Shown here: piece by piece, positions 35,614 through 47,166 of the stretch | How the letters are laid out: each line of letters begins with the position of its first letter | Position numbering within the stretch: position 1 is the stretch's first letter | DNA from: Rhizomys pruinosus | Taxonomy: Eukaryota; Chordata; Mammalia; Rodentia; Spalacidae | Length of the DNA: 64,000 nt | Direction of reading: 5' to 3' | Assembly (NCBI GenBank): GCA_009823505.1 | Contig: VZQC01006709.1 | Coordinates: 400,522-464,521 of the forward strand | Notes under the pieces: model-generated | Database searches by the model: none | Told to the model about the DNA's origin: nothing | The model's input: only the letters and a program-made list of their open reading frames with translations | Position numbers and translations under genes: made by a program

Positions 35614-36414
35614 AAATAGCAAATTAGATGGTGTGCCCCAAAGCAATGTGCCAGGCAGTTATGGCCTGAGTTTGCTTTGGATGCCAGGTACCAGGCAGCA
35701 TGGCTGCAACTCCCCAGGGCTGTCTGCAGCATTGGTTCGTATAGACTGGGTCTGCTGTGATAACACTCACCATGGCAGGTTCCTGTTGAAGAACACTGTC
35801 CTCCAAGCATGGGAACCGTCACCATTGTAATCACAGCATCTGCGGTAACCAGCCAGAGATATGCAATTGGGGTTAGTTTTTTCAAGGATGCAGTTGTCTT
35901 GCATCACCTCCACTCCTGTAAGTGGCTCTTGCCTCATCCTTATGGAATAAGCACAATAGATGGACTACTTCACCAGGCTAGACTTGGGTGGGATTGTTAC
36001 TTTGGTGTCTGGTTGGTGTCCTCTCTAGTGGGAGTGTTCATGTCTCTCCAACTCCAAGAACTCAGTACCTTAAGTCAGCAAAGCTTTGTTCCTCGGTCCT
36101 ACTGCAGGGCCATCTCACCTGCTGGGATGGCTCTGTTCTCATTCAAGGATCTGGACTGACACAGCAGTGCATGTCAGAATGCTCACAGATGACGGACTGT
36201 GAGGATTCTGGGGAGTTGGCGCTGGAAATCGAATGTCCTGGCTCAGAGCTGCCATATCACTATTGCAAGCAATTCATGTACAGGTCTCATTACAGGGCCC
36301 TGCCCATTCCAAATGACCCGGTTAGTGGTGCCTGCTAGGACAAGGGAGGGTGGACAACTGGGACCAGCATCCTGCTATACTTTGGATCCTGAGTGTCCCC
36401 CACAGGTCCCTGCA
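35614..36414. other. unique or unrecognised old repeat
   Basis: Longer ORFs here (35809-36159, 35988-36338) have no recognisable domain. Confidence 0.35.
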
Positions 36415-36715
36415 TCAAGGCTGGGCACCACGTGACACTGTTGAGGTTGGTAAAGCTGGGGAGGAGCTTAGGTCACTGGGGGTGTAACCACAAAGGGGAT
36501 TGTAGGACCCTGGCCAATGGCAGAGAAAGAGAGGAAGTGGCCATGAGGTGACAGTTTTGCTCCACCATGCACTCTCTATGGTGTCCCAGCCCCAAAGTGA
36601 TTGGACCAATGATTATGGACAGAAATCCTCTAACCTGTGAAAATAAACCTTCTTGTTATAAGCTGCTTACCTCAGGTATTTTGATATAATGATAGGAAGA
36701 TGTCTGGCACGCATT
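36415..36715 (+). mobile_element. MaLR-like LTR fragment
   Basis: 'aagtgattggaccaatgatt', 'gtgaaaataaaccttcttgt' and 'aggtattttgatataatgat' are typical of an MT/MST-type 3' end. Confidence 0.6.
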
Positions 36716-36930
36716 CCAAACAAATCACTACCACATAACTCCATGTTGGTGGCTAGGACAGAAATCATAGGACATCCTCAGAAGACTGTTTCATGCAGCA
36801 TTTACCTCCTCAGTGTTTTTGCACATTTACCATAATATATGAGGTTCTGAAACCATGTGTGTAGGCACAATAGAAAACAGCCAATGTAGAAACTGTGAAG
36901 CAGAATATAGAGAAATGAATAACTAAAAAA

Positions 36931-37052
36931 ACAGGCTTGGGATGATGGCACATACCTTTAATCCCAGCACTTGGGAGGCAGAGGCAGGTGGATTTCTGTG
37001 AGCTCCAGGCCAGCCAGTGCTATGTATTGAGACCATGTCTCAAAAAATGAAA
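36931..37052 (+). mobile_element. B1 SINE
   Basis: 'acctttaatcccagcacttg' to 'gagaccatgtctcaaaaaat'. Confidence 0.9.
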
Positions 37053-37239
37053 CAAAGACCCCAAAACTCTGCCTTCCGAGTCCTGGGAGATCCGCCTTGC
37101 CTGACCCTTAGTGTATCAGAGCTGTATGAGATTCATCGAAACCTGATTCTAGAATGTTCTCATTGCCCAACAGCAGGACCCTCCTGTCAGCAAGCCACTT
37201 CCTCCCCTGATCCCTAGCCTGGAGACCACTCATCTACTT

Positions 37240-37445
37240 TCTGTCTTTCTAGATTTGTCTGTTCTAGCTATTTCACGTGACTAGAACCATGAGTGCCCGG
37301 CCTTTTCTGTCTGGTTCTTTCATTTAGCATCATGTTTTCCAGAACCATCTCTTTGTTAAACTGTACATGTGAATTTTAAAAACAAAGTAGAGAGTATTAT
37401 CCTGTTTGCACATTTCCCTTTCATCATTAAACCTCTGAAAAAAAG
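37240..37445 (-). mobile_element. ancient L1 3' fragment, antisense
   Basis: 'tctgttctagctatttcacg' and 'tctggttctttcatttagca' match inverted L1M ends. Confidence 0.65.
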
Positions 37446-37446
37446 G

Positions 37447-37608
37447 TAAGCAATACCTGGTAGTGCAGGACTATAAATTCCAGCTTCTGTGGAGGCTGAG
37501 GTAGGAGGGTACAAGTTCAAGGCTAGCTTGGGATACAGAGGGTGTTCTACATAGCCGGCTGTAGACCATCTGAGGACACAGGGAGAGCCTGTCTCAAAAA
37601 AATTTTAA
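37447..37608 (+). mobile_element. old B1-derived SINE
   Basis: 'tgtggaggctgaggtaggag' and 'ggagagcctgtctcaaaaaa', followed by an ID-like fragment at 37630-37695. Confidence 0.6.
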
Positions 37609-37701
37609 GTGAAAAAGAGGCCAATTTTAGAACTCAGTGGTAGAGCACTTGGCTAACATGCACCAACCAATCTCAAATTTCAATCCCTAGTAGAAAGAAC
37701 G

Positions 37702-37702
<1 letters not shown>

Positions 37703-37744
<42 letters not shown>

Positions 37745-37803
37745 GGAAGGAAGGAAGGAAGGAAGGAAGGAAGGAAGGAAGGAAGGAAGGAAGGAAGGAG
37801 AGA
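37703..37803. repeat. (GA)n(GGAA)n purine tract
   Basis: Grown from the ID-like tail just before it. Confidence 0.95.
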
Positions 37804-37861
37804 GAAATAAGAAAAGAATGGAAGTTAGTTCTGTATACATCTACAAATGTCTCTTGGTTTC

Positions 37862-38400
37862 CCTAGGGCTTGCTACTAGGCCTGCTCACGGATACAGTCT
37901 GAGGACTCTCAAAGGCCTGGTGTGAAATAGTTTAGTGGGTTTTTTTTGTTTGTTTTTTAAATATTTCTTTGTTTTTTTATTTATTTCTGTATGTGTATGA
38001 ATGTACTGTCTGCATGCAGGTGTGTGCACCCGTGTCGTGCAATGCCTCGGAGGTCAGAAGAGGGTGTTGGATTCCCCTGGAACTGGAGTTCTCCTGGAAT
38101 TGGAGTTTCAGACGGTTCTCAGCCGCCATGTGGGTGCTGGGGATCGAACCTGGGTCCTCTGTAAGAGCGGTCAGTGCTCTTAACCACTAGGCCATCTCTC
38201 CAGCCCATGGTTTAGTGTTTGTATCCAACCTCTCCACACCTTCCTGTGTGCCTCAGACTCCTTCCAGATGACATCACCATGCAATGCCAAGGCTATGTAC
38301 ATAGCTTCTCTGCTGTATTGTGTAAACACAAGTGACAAGAGACAAAAGTTCCCCCAGGAAGCACAGATGGAAACGATGTTTTTGGTCCATGGCAGGGTGT
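37862..38400 (+). mobile_element. possible ancient TcMar-Tigger-type DNA transposon
   Basis: 'ctcacggatacagtctgagg', 'gtatccaacctctccacacc' and 'tacatagcttctctgctgta' follow the order of an old non-autonomous element. A B2 at 37936-38205 interrupts it. Confidence 0.35.
37936..38205 (-). mobile_element. B2 SINE
   Basis: Young antisense copy; gtttagtg is on both sides. Confidence 0.92.
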
Positions 38401-38599
38401 GGCATCACCTGAAGAGGGACAGGGGAGAGGAGGCTCAAACCAGCCGGCCTCCTCGGTGGATGGGGCTGAGGGGGATGATGAGTGTCGACGGTCCACAAGA
38501 GAACACACCGGACCGGGAGCTCGTCAAGCAAGGGCTTTGGGTCAGTAGTAATTTGCCACATGGGTTGTAGGCATTTTCAGGTTGGGCTATGCTGAGTCA

Positions 38600-39078
38600 C
38601 TCCTATGTGGAAGTGACTGGCTAGAGACAGGTCGCTAAACTCTAGTCAGGCTCAGGGGGTTACAGTAGGCCGCATTCTCTAGGGCCCACAGGCCCAACAG
38701 CAGGGCAAACCTTATGAATACCAAACCAATGGATGCCAAGAGGCAATGATGTCACACAGTGTGTATGCATCTTGTGGAATGCTACTCTCCATCTTTACCA
38801 ATGAGTTTTCAGTATTTCAGCATTATAGGCAAAGATATGAACAGCAATTCATACCACTATTGAATGAACAATCAAATCCTTAAGTAGTTCTCTGCAGCTT
38901 GTCCCAGTCTTCCTGTAAGGAAGATGTCTAGAAGCAGACTTGATTGTCAAGGCTTTGGATTCTGACTGCTATTGTTTTCCCTGAAAGTCTGACCTAATGT
39001 CCTGACAGGGCACAAAGAAAGCCTGGTGACATCATCCCCACACCACCCATAGAAAAACCCAATTCCTTAGATGGTCGG
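38600..39078. other. unique stretch, nothing recognised
   Basis: No repeat hallmark or exon signature. Confidence 0.4.
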
Positions 39079-39079
39079 G

Positions 39080-39470
39080 AGGCCTGGCACACTCTGGGGT
39101 GTATCATTTCTCCTCAGCTCCTCCCCCTGCTCCACCAACTCTCTGCTCCAGCTCAGACTGGCCCTCCTTCCCTCAACATACACCAGATCGGCTGCTGGGC
39201 CTCCCTCAGGGACTGCCCTCAACACCTCCTCAGTCTCCGCCCCTCTCACTCACGTCCTCCATGGCCCTTCCATGAAGATAGCCCCTCCAGCTTTATCTCC
39301 TTCTCTCCAGCTGTGCTTTTATTTTTTTCTCCACAGCATTTATTGCCTTCTAATCAACTGCACCATTGATTTACTTATTTTATTATCTTGACCCACTACG
39401 ATTAATCATTAGTGCCTGGCCCAGTGCCTGACATGAGTGGGCACACAGGAAATAAATGTTGAGTTGAATC
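39080..39470 (+). mobile_element. L2 LINE 3' end
   Basis: Ends in the L2 signature 'agtgcctggcccagtgcctg' and 'aaataaatgttgagttgaat', preceded by the C/T-rich L2 3' UTR. Confidence 0.8.
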
Positions 39471-39579
39471 CACAGTAGGCACTAAGAGCTTCTCTCTAGG
39501 ATTGGGGCCCACCCTGCAGCCCCCATCCACGGGATGAGATTCTGTCTTCTAACAATTCCTGGTCAGCTCCTTCTTTCTT

Positions 39580-39901
39580 TATTTTTTAAATTTTATTTAT
39601 TTATTTATTTATTTTCGTCTTTTCGAGACAGGGTTTCCCTGTAACCCCAGCTGGCCTGGAACTCACCTGTAGACCAGGCTGGCCTTGAACTCACAAAGAT
39701 CTGCCTGCCTCTGCCTCCTGGGTGCTAGGATTAAAGGTGTGCACCACCATACCTGGCTACAACCAATTTTTAAAGTTAACAGAGTAATGGCTTCCACAGG
39801 ACATTTTCATACATATATGCCATTACAGTTCTTATTCACCTTCCATCCATGTGTTGTTGTTGTTGTTTTATTTTTTGGTATATTTTTTTTTGAGACAGGC
39901 T
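39580..39901 (-). mobile_element. retroposed B1 read-through copy (3' transduction)
   Basis: Contains an antisense B1 (39616-39757), about 125 bases of unique DNA nearly identical to 22279-22420, and only the 3' tip of another B1. Bracketed by a perfect 14-nt TSD gctccttctttctt (39566-39579 and 39902-39915). Confidence 0.85.
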
Positions 39902-39915
39902 GCTCCTTCTTTCTT

Positions 39916-40853
39916 GACTTAGCTCTAGTGTAAACTGGGAGGCAGCTGCCTTCTGAGTTGCTCATCCAGCCCCTTAATGAAACTTCGAAGAGGGTGACCC
40001 TGTCAGATAAGCTATCTTGTGACTAAGGAGAACAAAGATTTGCTTCTAAAAGGGCAGCAAGCATTCCCAGGGCTCCTGGGGCAGAGCCCACCAGAGCCCC
40101 AGGCTCCCAGGGACAGCAGCTCAGGGCAGCAGACTCACCAGGACCTCCCAGGTGCTGGCTCCCAGCCAGACAGGGACTACAGGCCACAGTCCTTGGAAAG
40201 TGGTGGCTTCTGGGAAGAGGCAGTCCTGCAACATGGGCCTGGGGCAGGACAGATAGGTCCCGCAGGAAGCAGGGAAATCCCTTCCCTGGTCCATCCAGGC
40301 TACAAAGGGAGTCCTTCCGGAGCCTTCCCATTGTATTACACTTCCAGCCAGACTCCTGGGCTTGCTTCCACAGATGAGGAGCAAAATTCCCAAACCTAAT
40401 ATGGTCATATTTTTAAACATACCCCTAAGTCAGTAGACAAAGTCTCACAATTAATCATCTCAAGCTTAAACCCACAGCAAAGGAGACAAAACTGAGATGG
40501 TCCTAGTCACAGACTCACTCTGAGTTCCCTTAGGAGCAAGAAGGGCCTATACAGCCAAAGCCTATTCTTCACCATGATACCTAGAAGTATGGTGTCCACC
40601 CAGGCTAGCCTCAGAGGAGCATAGCTACCAGCTCCTGGCTGGAACATTCTGGATTTTCTCCTTGGGAATGGCTGCTAGGGCCTGACATTGCTCTGAGTCT
40701 ATTTTGCAGATGCATTTGTGTTGACTAACTGTGAACTACGGTCTTGATAAAATTCTGTCCAGACATCATGTTGGTACAGAGAAGCCAACGGGTTGATGGA
40801 TTTCCAGAAATGATCACTCTTCCATGTAACCACCCATGGGTGGCAAACCCATG
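39916..40853. other. unique stretch with a 126-codon ORF
   Basis: GC-rich 40019-40399 is open on + for 126 codons and also open on - for about 100, so low stop density is the likelier cause. No domain recognised. Confidence 0.35.
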
Positions 40854-41489
40854 TGTTCTAGTTAGCTTTTCAATTGCTGTGACAAAGCGCTCTGACCAAT
40901 ACCAACTTGGGGAAGAAAGGGTTTATTCGTTTTACATCTCTCAGGTCACAGTTCATCACTCAGGTGCCCAGGTTAGGAATTCAGGGCAGGAACCTGGAGG
41001 CAGAAGCTAAAGCACAGCCCATGGAGGAATGCTTCTTTTTTTTTTTTTTTAATTTTATTTATTTTTGTATGTGTACGAGTGTACTGTCTGCATGTAGGTT
41101 TGTGCACCTGTGTCGTGCAATGCCGCGGAGGTCAGAAGAGGGTCTCGGATTCCCCTGGAACTGGAGTTCTCCTGGAATTGGAGTTACAGACGGTATTCAG
41201 CCGCCATGTGGGTGCAGTCAGTGCTCTTAACCGCTAGGCTATCTCTCCAGCCCAAGGAATGCTTCTTACTGGCTTCCGCTGGCCCATGCTTACCCTGTTT
41301 TCTTATACAATACACAGCAAATTGCCCAGGGGTGGCACCACCCATAGTGGGCTGGGCCCTCCTACATCACTCGACAATCAAGTCCATATTTCACAGACAT
41401 GGTCACAGTCCAGTACAATGGAGGAAATTCCCCAATTGAGGCTCCTTTAATCCAGGCATGTCAAGTTCACACTAAGGTTATCTGGCACA
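40854..41489 (-). mobile_element. solo LTR, rodent ERVL-type, with 5-bp TSD
   Basis: Ends are TG...CA and the flanks carry an exact 5-bp duplication CCATG (40849-40853 and 41490-41494), the expected size for this retrovirus-like class. Only the LTR is present; there is no internal coding region. A B2 is nested inside. Confidence 0.85.
41031..41254 (-). mobile_element. B2 SINE nested in LTR, with internal deletion
   Basis: TSD aggaatgcttctt on both sides. The part between 'gtgggtgc' and 'agtcagtgctctt' is missing. Confidence 0.92.
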
Positions 41490-41639
41490 CCATGTAAGCA
41501 CCACTCATATCCACAGAATAACTCTGGCCTCCCAGACTCCCTGTAGACCCCTCTCAAACAAGTCTACATCCGATCCTCTAGTCTGGTCATATCTAACAGC
41601 TGAGCTTGGTTAGCCTGCTTGGGAACTTACATACACTTC

Positions 41640-41990
41640 TGTGTCTGGTTTTCTTTTAGTGATGCATTTATGAGATTAACATGTTAGCAATCATTTGTTC
41701 TCTGTGGCTGAAAAGTATTCTATTTCATGAATAGAATCATTGACTTATTGACTTTTATTACAGAGAACAGTCTTGTGTGTCTCTTGGTGCATCCCATTTC
41801 TCTTGGGAAATAGGATACATATATGTTCAGCTTTACCACATCACTACCAGGGAGATTTCCAATATGGTTACACCAATTTGACACCCTCGACAGCTACTTA
41901 TGAGCATTCTAGATGCTCTACATCTTCATCAGTTCTTGGTGGGTTGGAATTTAGCTTCCCCCATTCTGGGAAATGCATAGAGATGTAGTT
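41640..41990 (-). mobile_element. ancient L1 3' fragment, antisense
   Basis: 'gagatttccaatatggttac' and 'ctctacatcttcatcagttc' match inverted L1M ends. Confidence 0.6.
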
Positions 41991-42029
41991 CAGCTTGCAT
42001 AAGAAATATGGTATTTATTTTAAAACTCT

Positions 42030-42187
42030 AGCTGGGCGTAGTGGCACACGCCTTTAATCCTAGCACTCGGGAGGCTGAGGCAGGCAGATCTTTGTGAGTT
42101 CAAGGCCAGCCTGTTGTACAGAGTAAGTTCCAGGCCAGCTGAGGCTACAGGGAGACCCTGTCTCGAAAAGACCAAAAAAAAAAAAAA
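42030..42187 (+). mobile_element. B1 SINE
   Basis: Complete sense B1 from 'agctgggcgtagtggcacac' to 'tctcgaaaagacc' and a pure A-run. Confidence 0.95.
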
Positions 42188-42189
42188 TT

Positions 42190-43235
42190 CTTGGCGCATG
42201 CTGAGGCAGACATTCAGTTCGGGATCTTAAGGGGGTCCTGAAAATAAGGCCTAGAGAAGGGGTCCCCAGGAACCTAGTATCAGGAAAGCCATGATAGCAA
42301 GGGTCAGGGAGGTCAACTCACCAGGAACAAAGAATCTGATGTCATCTTTCACTTTGGTACACCCCAGCCCAGAAGCGCAAGGCTCCGTCTATTGCCCAGA
42401 CCCCACTGTTTCCTGTTCCCTGCTGGCAGTCCCTTCTTCTGCACCCCCGTCTCCCTTTCTAGCTGTCTCTTATCAAGGCCCTACTCAGGGAGCACACTTT
42501 GCAGGCAGCTCCCTCTACTTCTGTTGGCTTTAGCTTGGGTTGCACCATGAGCAGTAAACCAGTGGCCTCAGATCACAGCCTCCCGCCTGTCTGCGTGCCC
42601 TGATGGAATTTTTTTTTCTCTTTTTTTTTGAATTTGTTTCAGCATTAAAACATTGGGAGACACTGTGTTAAAATCTAGATTTCTGTCAAGTCTTGTAAAA
42701 AAGGAGGAGAGGGCACCAAGCAGCTGGAAGCTGAGAGCCAGCTGCGACCTTTTATGCACATCTATCCTTATCCTGCTGACCACATCCCCGCCCCTCCCTG
42801 TTGCACAACACCAACTACTTCCCAGTGCTGTGGTTGAGTTCCTTTCAAATCAGACCCTTAGATGCACGTGTGGGTTCAAGTAGTTTTGAGAGATGCTTCC
42901 CAGGAGCATCAGGAAGTGGTTGGAGGAGTGAGATGGGGGAAGAGGAAGCCAATAAATGTATGTTCAATGATAAATTTTTAGCAAATGGGGTTTAGTCCAC
43001 TGGATAACATGTCTCAGAAGGGCCCTGAGAGAAGGTTTCACCCAAGTGATCCCCCCTAAGGATGCCAGTCACAACTTTGTTGCCAAGTCTCCTAAAGGAT
43101 TAAGGAGGCCACGAATCAGATCCAATAGCCTCCATGGCCACAGCAGCCTTGCCCTGAAAGCCCACCGGCTCCAGGCTCCAGGCTCCAGGCCATCTTGAAC
43201 TCTGGTGCAATGCCATATATGTCCTGAGATTTTGT
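42190..43235. other. unique stretch, nothing recognised
   Basis: 42300-42560 is C/T-rich in an L2-like way but cannot be called; 42600-43000 has no repeat signature. Confidence 0.35.
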
Positions 43236-43455
43236 TTGCTTATGTGTGATGTGCATGTGTGTATATATGCATGTTGACAGGTGTGTATATATGTGGCATG
43301 CATGTGTGTATACATGCTGGTGTGAATGTGTGTTATATGCATACATGTATACATGCATGTTGACATGTATACATGTGCTGTGCGTGTATGTGCATGCATG
43401 TTGACATATGTATGTGGCATTCATGTATGTGCATGTTGACGTGTGTGTGTATGGA
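43236..43455. repeat. alternating purine-pyrimidine minisatellite
   Basis: Irregular units built on 'atgcatgttgacatgtgtat'; 'gcatgttgac' recurs four times. Confidence 0.9.
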
Positions 43456-43589
43456 AGCCCACAGGTGATGCCAGGTGTCTTTCTTGATCATTTACCATTT
43501 TAATTCTCTCTGAACCAGAACCTGATGATTGTAGTTCACCTAATTAGCCAGCTTTCTCCAGGGATTGCCTGTCTCTGCCTCCCAAATTC

Positions 43590-43705
43590 TGGGATTACAG
43601 GTGGCTCCCATGCCCACCCAGCTTTGATACAGGTTCTAGGGATCTGAACTCTGGTTCTCAGATGCACAGGACGAGTGCTTTATCCACTGAGCTATCTTCC
43701 AGGCC
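43590..43705 (-). mobile_element. old rodent SINE fragment
   Basis: 'aggttctagggatctgaact' and 'tatccactgagctatcttcc' (B3/B4-type head). Confidence 0.65.
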
Positions 43706-44285
43706 TCGTCATGAGTATTTAAAAGCATGTGGGATTGTGTGCCTACACGTTCCTCCACTCTACTCTGTCTGATAGGACATGTCCATCTCCTATCATCCAC
43801 TCAGAGAGGTTTATAAATCCTCACAGAGTGAGTTCAGGTTTAACTCGATTTTAACCCCATTTCAGGCTCCTTCCAGTTGTAGAATGAGAGATGAGGAGGT
43901 GGCCGAATCCGAATCCCCATATTTCAACTTCCCCACTTCATGTGCAGTGAGCTAAGTGGCATGTGCTGGTCCAAGATGGGCACCTTAGAGAGAAGCTACC
44001 TTGTGCTTCCTGGCATGTCTTACGTGGTAGCTGCTGCAAAGGCCTAGCACAGAGATCAAAGAGCAGAAAATTCAACACACAGTGACTTGCGTCCTCTTTG
44101 GCTGGTTAGTACCTACAAGCCAAAGTTCTAGAAGCAGAGGAAACAATGGAAAGGACCCTCTATTGCAGCCATCATGGAGAGAAAACATGTTGAAGTCCAT
44201 CCTTCATAGGATTCCTTTGTCCTGCCCCTTAGTGGCTGCTACTTGAGATCAGTTGCCTCAGGAGAGCCTAACGTAGATATATAGT
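43706..44285. other. unique stretch, nothing recognised
   Basis: No repeat or exon signal seen. Confidence 0.4.
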
Positions 44286-44289
44286 CCTT

Positions 44290-44457
44290 ATTTTTTTTTT
44301 TTTTTTTTTTTTTTGGTCTTTTTGAGACAGGGTCTCCCTGTAGCCCCAGCTGTCCTGGAACTTGCTCTGTAGACCAGGCTAGCCTTGAACTCACAAAGAT
44401 CCGCCTGCCTCTGCCTCCCAAGTGCTAGGATTAAAGGTGTGCACCACCATGCGTGGC
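44290..44457 (-). mobile_element. B1 SINE
   Basis: Antisense with a long T-run and complete body to 'gcaccaccatgcgtggc'. Confidence 0.94.
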
Positions 44458-45009
44458 TTTTTTTTACTTTTTTTTTTTTTTTCATTTTGCAACCAATATT
44501 CGTTGAGAATTATTGCAGAATTTTCTCTTTTAGCATAAGCAATGGAAACCAAGGCCTTGTACATACCACAATTCCAACCTCAGACTTTTTTTTTTAACAG
44601 TCACATATTCTTTTACATTCCATCGCAGCTGCTTTGGCTACCAGCCTTTGTGACCAAGGCAACACAGCTTTAGCCTTCACCATGAACAGGCAAGGCCGCA
44701 GTCTCAGAGCTCTGAAGTGGCCAGGTCTGGAGACCACATGACAGGCTCAGACACATTCCCAGTTGATCCTAGCCTGCCAACCATCCCCACACAGGCCCCA
44801 GACACATGAGAAAAGAACCTTCTTAGAAGTGGATCCTTCAGTCCTATCTGATCCAGCTTCAGCACTTTGAACCCCCACCCCCCGCAAGGCAGTCCAGTGT
44901 TCCCAGAGATCACAAAGCCCCATGCATGCCAAAACAGAGACATAGTATCCCTTCTGCAGTCTGTATCTGTGGTTGTTGTACATCTCTGGGTATGAAAAAG
45001 CCACTACAC

Positions 45010-45900
45010 ATAATGGGTAGCTGGGATAAGAACCAGCTGTGTACTTAGCACCATTCTACTCACTGAAGAGAACAAAAATAAGGTAAGCAGAGTTTCTTCC
45101 CTCATGGACCTAACATCCAGCTGGAAAACAGCAATGAACACTGAAGCAGTAACTCAATGATTTAGAAAACCTAAGTCCAGGGAATGTGATGATGACTCAC
45201 GGGCTAAGTCGGGGACTGGTAAGGCTACAGAAGAGCTATCTGAGGAGGTGATATTTGAGGTGAAAGCTGGATTGTACAGATCAAGTAGAAGGGCCAGTGC
45301 AGAGGAGGTGAGGATGGTAGAGGACCCGAGGGCCAGTGCAGGGGAGGTGAGGATGGTAGAGGACCCGAGGGCCAGTGCAGGGGAGGTGAGGACGGTAGAG
45401 GAGCAGAGGGCCAGTGTGGCGGAGGTGAGGACGGTAGAGGGGCACAGGGCCAGTGCAGGGGAGGTGAGGATGGTAGAGGGGCACAGGGCCAGTGCAGGGG
45501 AGGTGAGGATGGTAGAGGGGCACAGGGCCAGTGCAGGGGAGGTGAGGAAGGTAGAGGAGCAGAGGGCAAGTGGTGAGCATGGAGTGCTGACAGGGAGCAG
45601 GAGATGGACCTGAAGCAGGAGGTCAGGCCTTGCGGGCTGCGCCAAGGAGATAAGTGACAATGAAGGAGCTGTCTCTGGTCTGTGTATGGAACAAGGGTAC
45701 AAGAAGTCGGGATACCAGAGAAGACCCTTAGGTGGCAACCCAGGTCAGGGATGATAGGCCAGGACTAAGACCAGATGGGCACTGTGGACAGAGCGAGCAG
45801 AGGGGCTGGAGCTGATAGTTCTTGTGAATGAACCGAGAGCACAATGCAAAGGCTAGAGAATAGAGCACAACACCGAGCTTATCCTTATGGTGATAGTTTT
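45010..45900 (-). mobile_element. L2 LINE, antisense, containing a minisatellite
   Basis: Inverted L2 order: 'tccctcatggacctaacatc', 'gaggaggtgatatttgaggt', then after the minisatellite 'aggtcagggatgataggcca'. Confidence 0.65.
45291..45563. repeat. 39-bp minisatellite, 7 units
   Basis: Seven consecutive 39-bp units beginning 'gggccagtgcag', differing at a few positions, plus a 9-base partial unit. As 39 is a multiple of 3, ORFs run through on both strands. Confidence 0.95.
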
Positions 45901-46420
45901 GAATGGTACGGAAAGGTACAGATGCTATTCCACGGGTCTCTGGATTCTGTTATATTTCTCTGAAGAGCAAGGATGCTTGTTTGTCTGTTTACCTACTTTA
46001 TACAAAAGCAAGCTTGACTAAACTCACCTGTAAAGTGTGTCTCAGGCAGCAGTTCCATCCCAGGCTTTGGCAGGGCTGCAGGAAATCCTTCCCACACATG
46101 CATTGTTCGGTTCAGATTATCACACAGAATTTGGTTCTCCCTCTCTGGACCTCACTGTTCGTGGACAGTCCTCACTACACAGTGGTGGTAGTGCACCCAA
46201 CCCTCTCTGATGGAGTTCTAGCCACCTCCATAGTACCATATAGAAGCTGCTGTCATAAACCCACAGGAACCAACCGTAGGTCCCTGCTGCTAGTCTGTTT
46301 CCATGGGCAGAGCCTCCTCCTGTTTTTGCTTGCTTTGGTGCATTCACTCTGCAGTGCTTTTAGGCAGCTAATTTTTGTGGGGTTTATTTATTTTTGGTAA
46401 GCTTTTTATTGTGGTATAGT
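45901..46420. other. unique stretch, nothing recognised
   Basis: A 165-codon ORF (45903-46400) has no domain or splice context and is probably chance. Confidence 0.35.
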
Positions 46421-46640
46421 TGTAGAATCATGTGCAGTTTTAAAAAATGCAAACTATGTCTATACCTTTACACTCAGTTCTCCCAATGGGAACATCTTGC
46501 TAAAGTATAATACAACATCACCACTGGAATCTAAACAGCACAGTGCACACACACAGCATTTCCAACATGACAGGGCCTTGGGTTGACCTTGTATAGCCGC
46601 ACTGCCCTGCCTCCACCCCCATTCCTTTCTTGACTCCTGT
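46421..46640 (-). mobile_element. ancient L1 3' fragment, antisense
   Basis: 'ttattgtggtatagttgtag' and 'ctcagttctcccaatgggaa'; continues after SINEs at 47430-47620 and 48170-48440. Confidence 0.65.
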
Positions 46641-46677
46641 TCCCCATTAATCTAAAAAAAAAAAAAAATGTTGCTTC

Positions 46678-46912
46678 AGGACTGGAGAGAAGGCTCCGTG
46701 GTTAAGAGCACTGGCTGCTCTCAAAGCTCTCAAAGAGGACTGGGTTTGGCTCCCAGCACCTACAAGGCAACTACAACCATCCATAACTCCAGTTCTAGTC
46801 GATTCACCATCCTCTTCTGGCCTCCATGGTTACTGCATTGCATGCACAGGTATATTTACAGACATGCGAGTAAATCATACACACAAAATAAAAATTAAGA
46901 AAAATTTAAAAA
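46678..46912 (+). mobile_element. B2/B3 SINE, old
   Basis: 'actggagagaaggctccgtg' to 'cacacaaaataaaaattaag'. Confidence 0.85.
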
Positions 46913-46939
46913 TGTTTAATTTATGATTTCATTTGTTTA

Positions 46940-47166
46940 TGTTTTTTTATTTATTATTCTTATTTTATGTGTATGAGTGTATTGTTTGTACACATGTAAG
47001 TGCATCCATATCATGCAATCCCTACAGAAGCTAGAAGAGGGTATTGGATCCCCTGGAACTGGAGTTATAGATGATTGCTAACCACCATCTGGGTGCTGGG
47101 ATTTGAACTTGGATCCTCTGTAAGAGCAACCAGTGCTGTTAACCACTGAACAATCTCTCTTCGGCC
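46940..47166 (-). mobile_element. B2/B3 SINE
   Basis: Antisense, ends 'accactgaacaatctctctt'. Confidence 0.87.

Noticed and set aside
40019..40399. 126-codon + strand ORF in unique DNA
   Set aside because: The opposite strand is also open for about 100 codons, so GC-rich stop-poor sequence explains it; no splice or domain support.
40854..41489. Complete endogenous retrovirus
   Set aside because: Only a solo LTR with flanking TSD; no gag, pol or env-like coding region was seen here or at the other LTRs.
45154..45738. 194-codon repetitive - strand ORF resembling a proline/serine-rich protein
   Set aside because: Caused by the 39-bp minisatellite, whose period is a multiple of 3; open in several frames on both strands.
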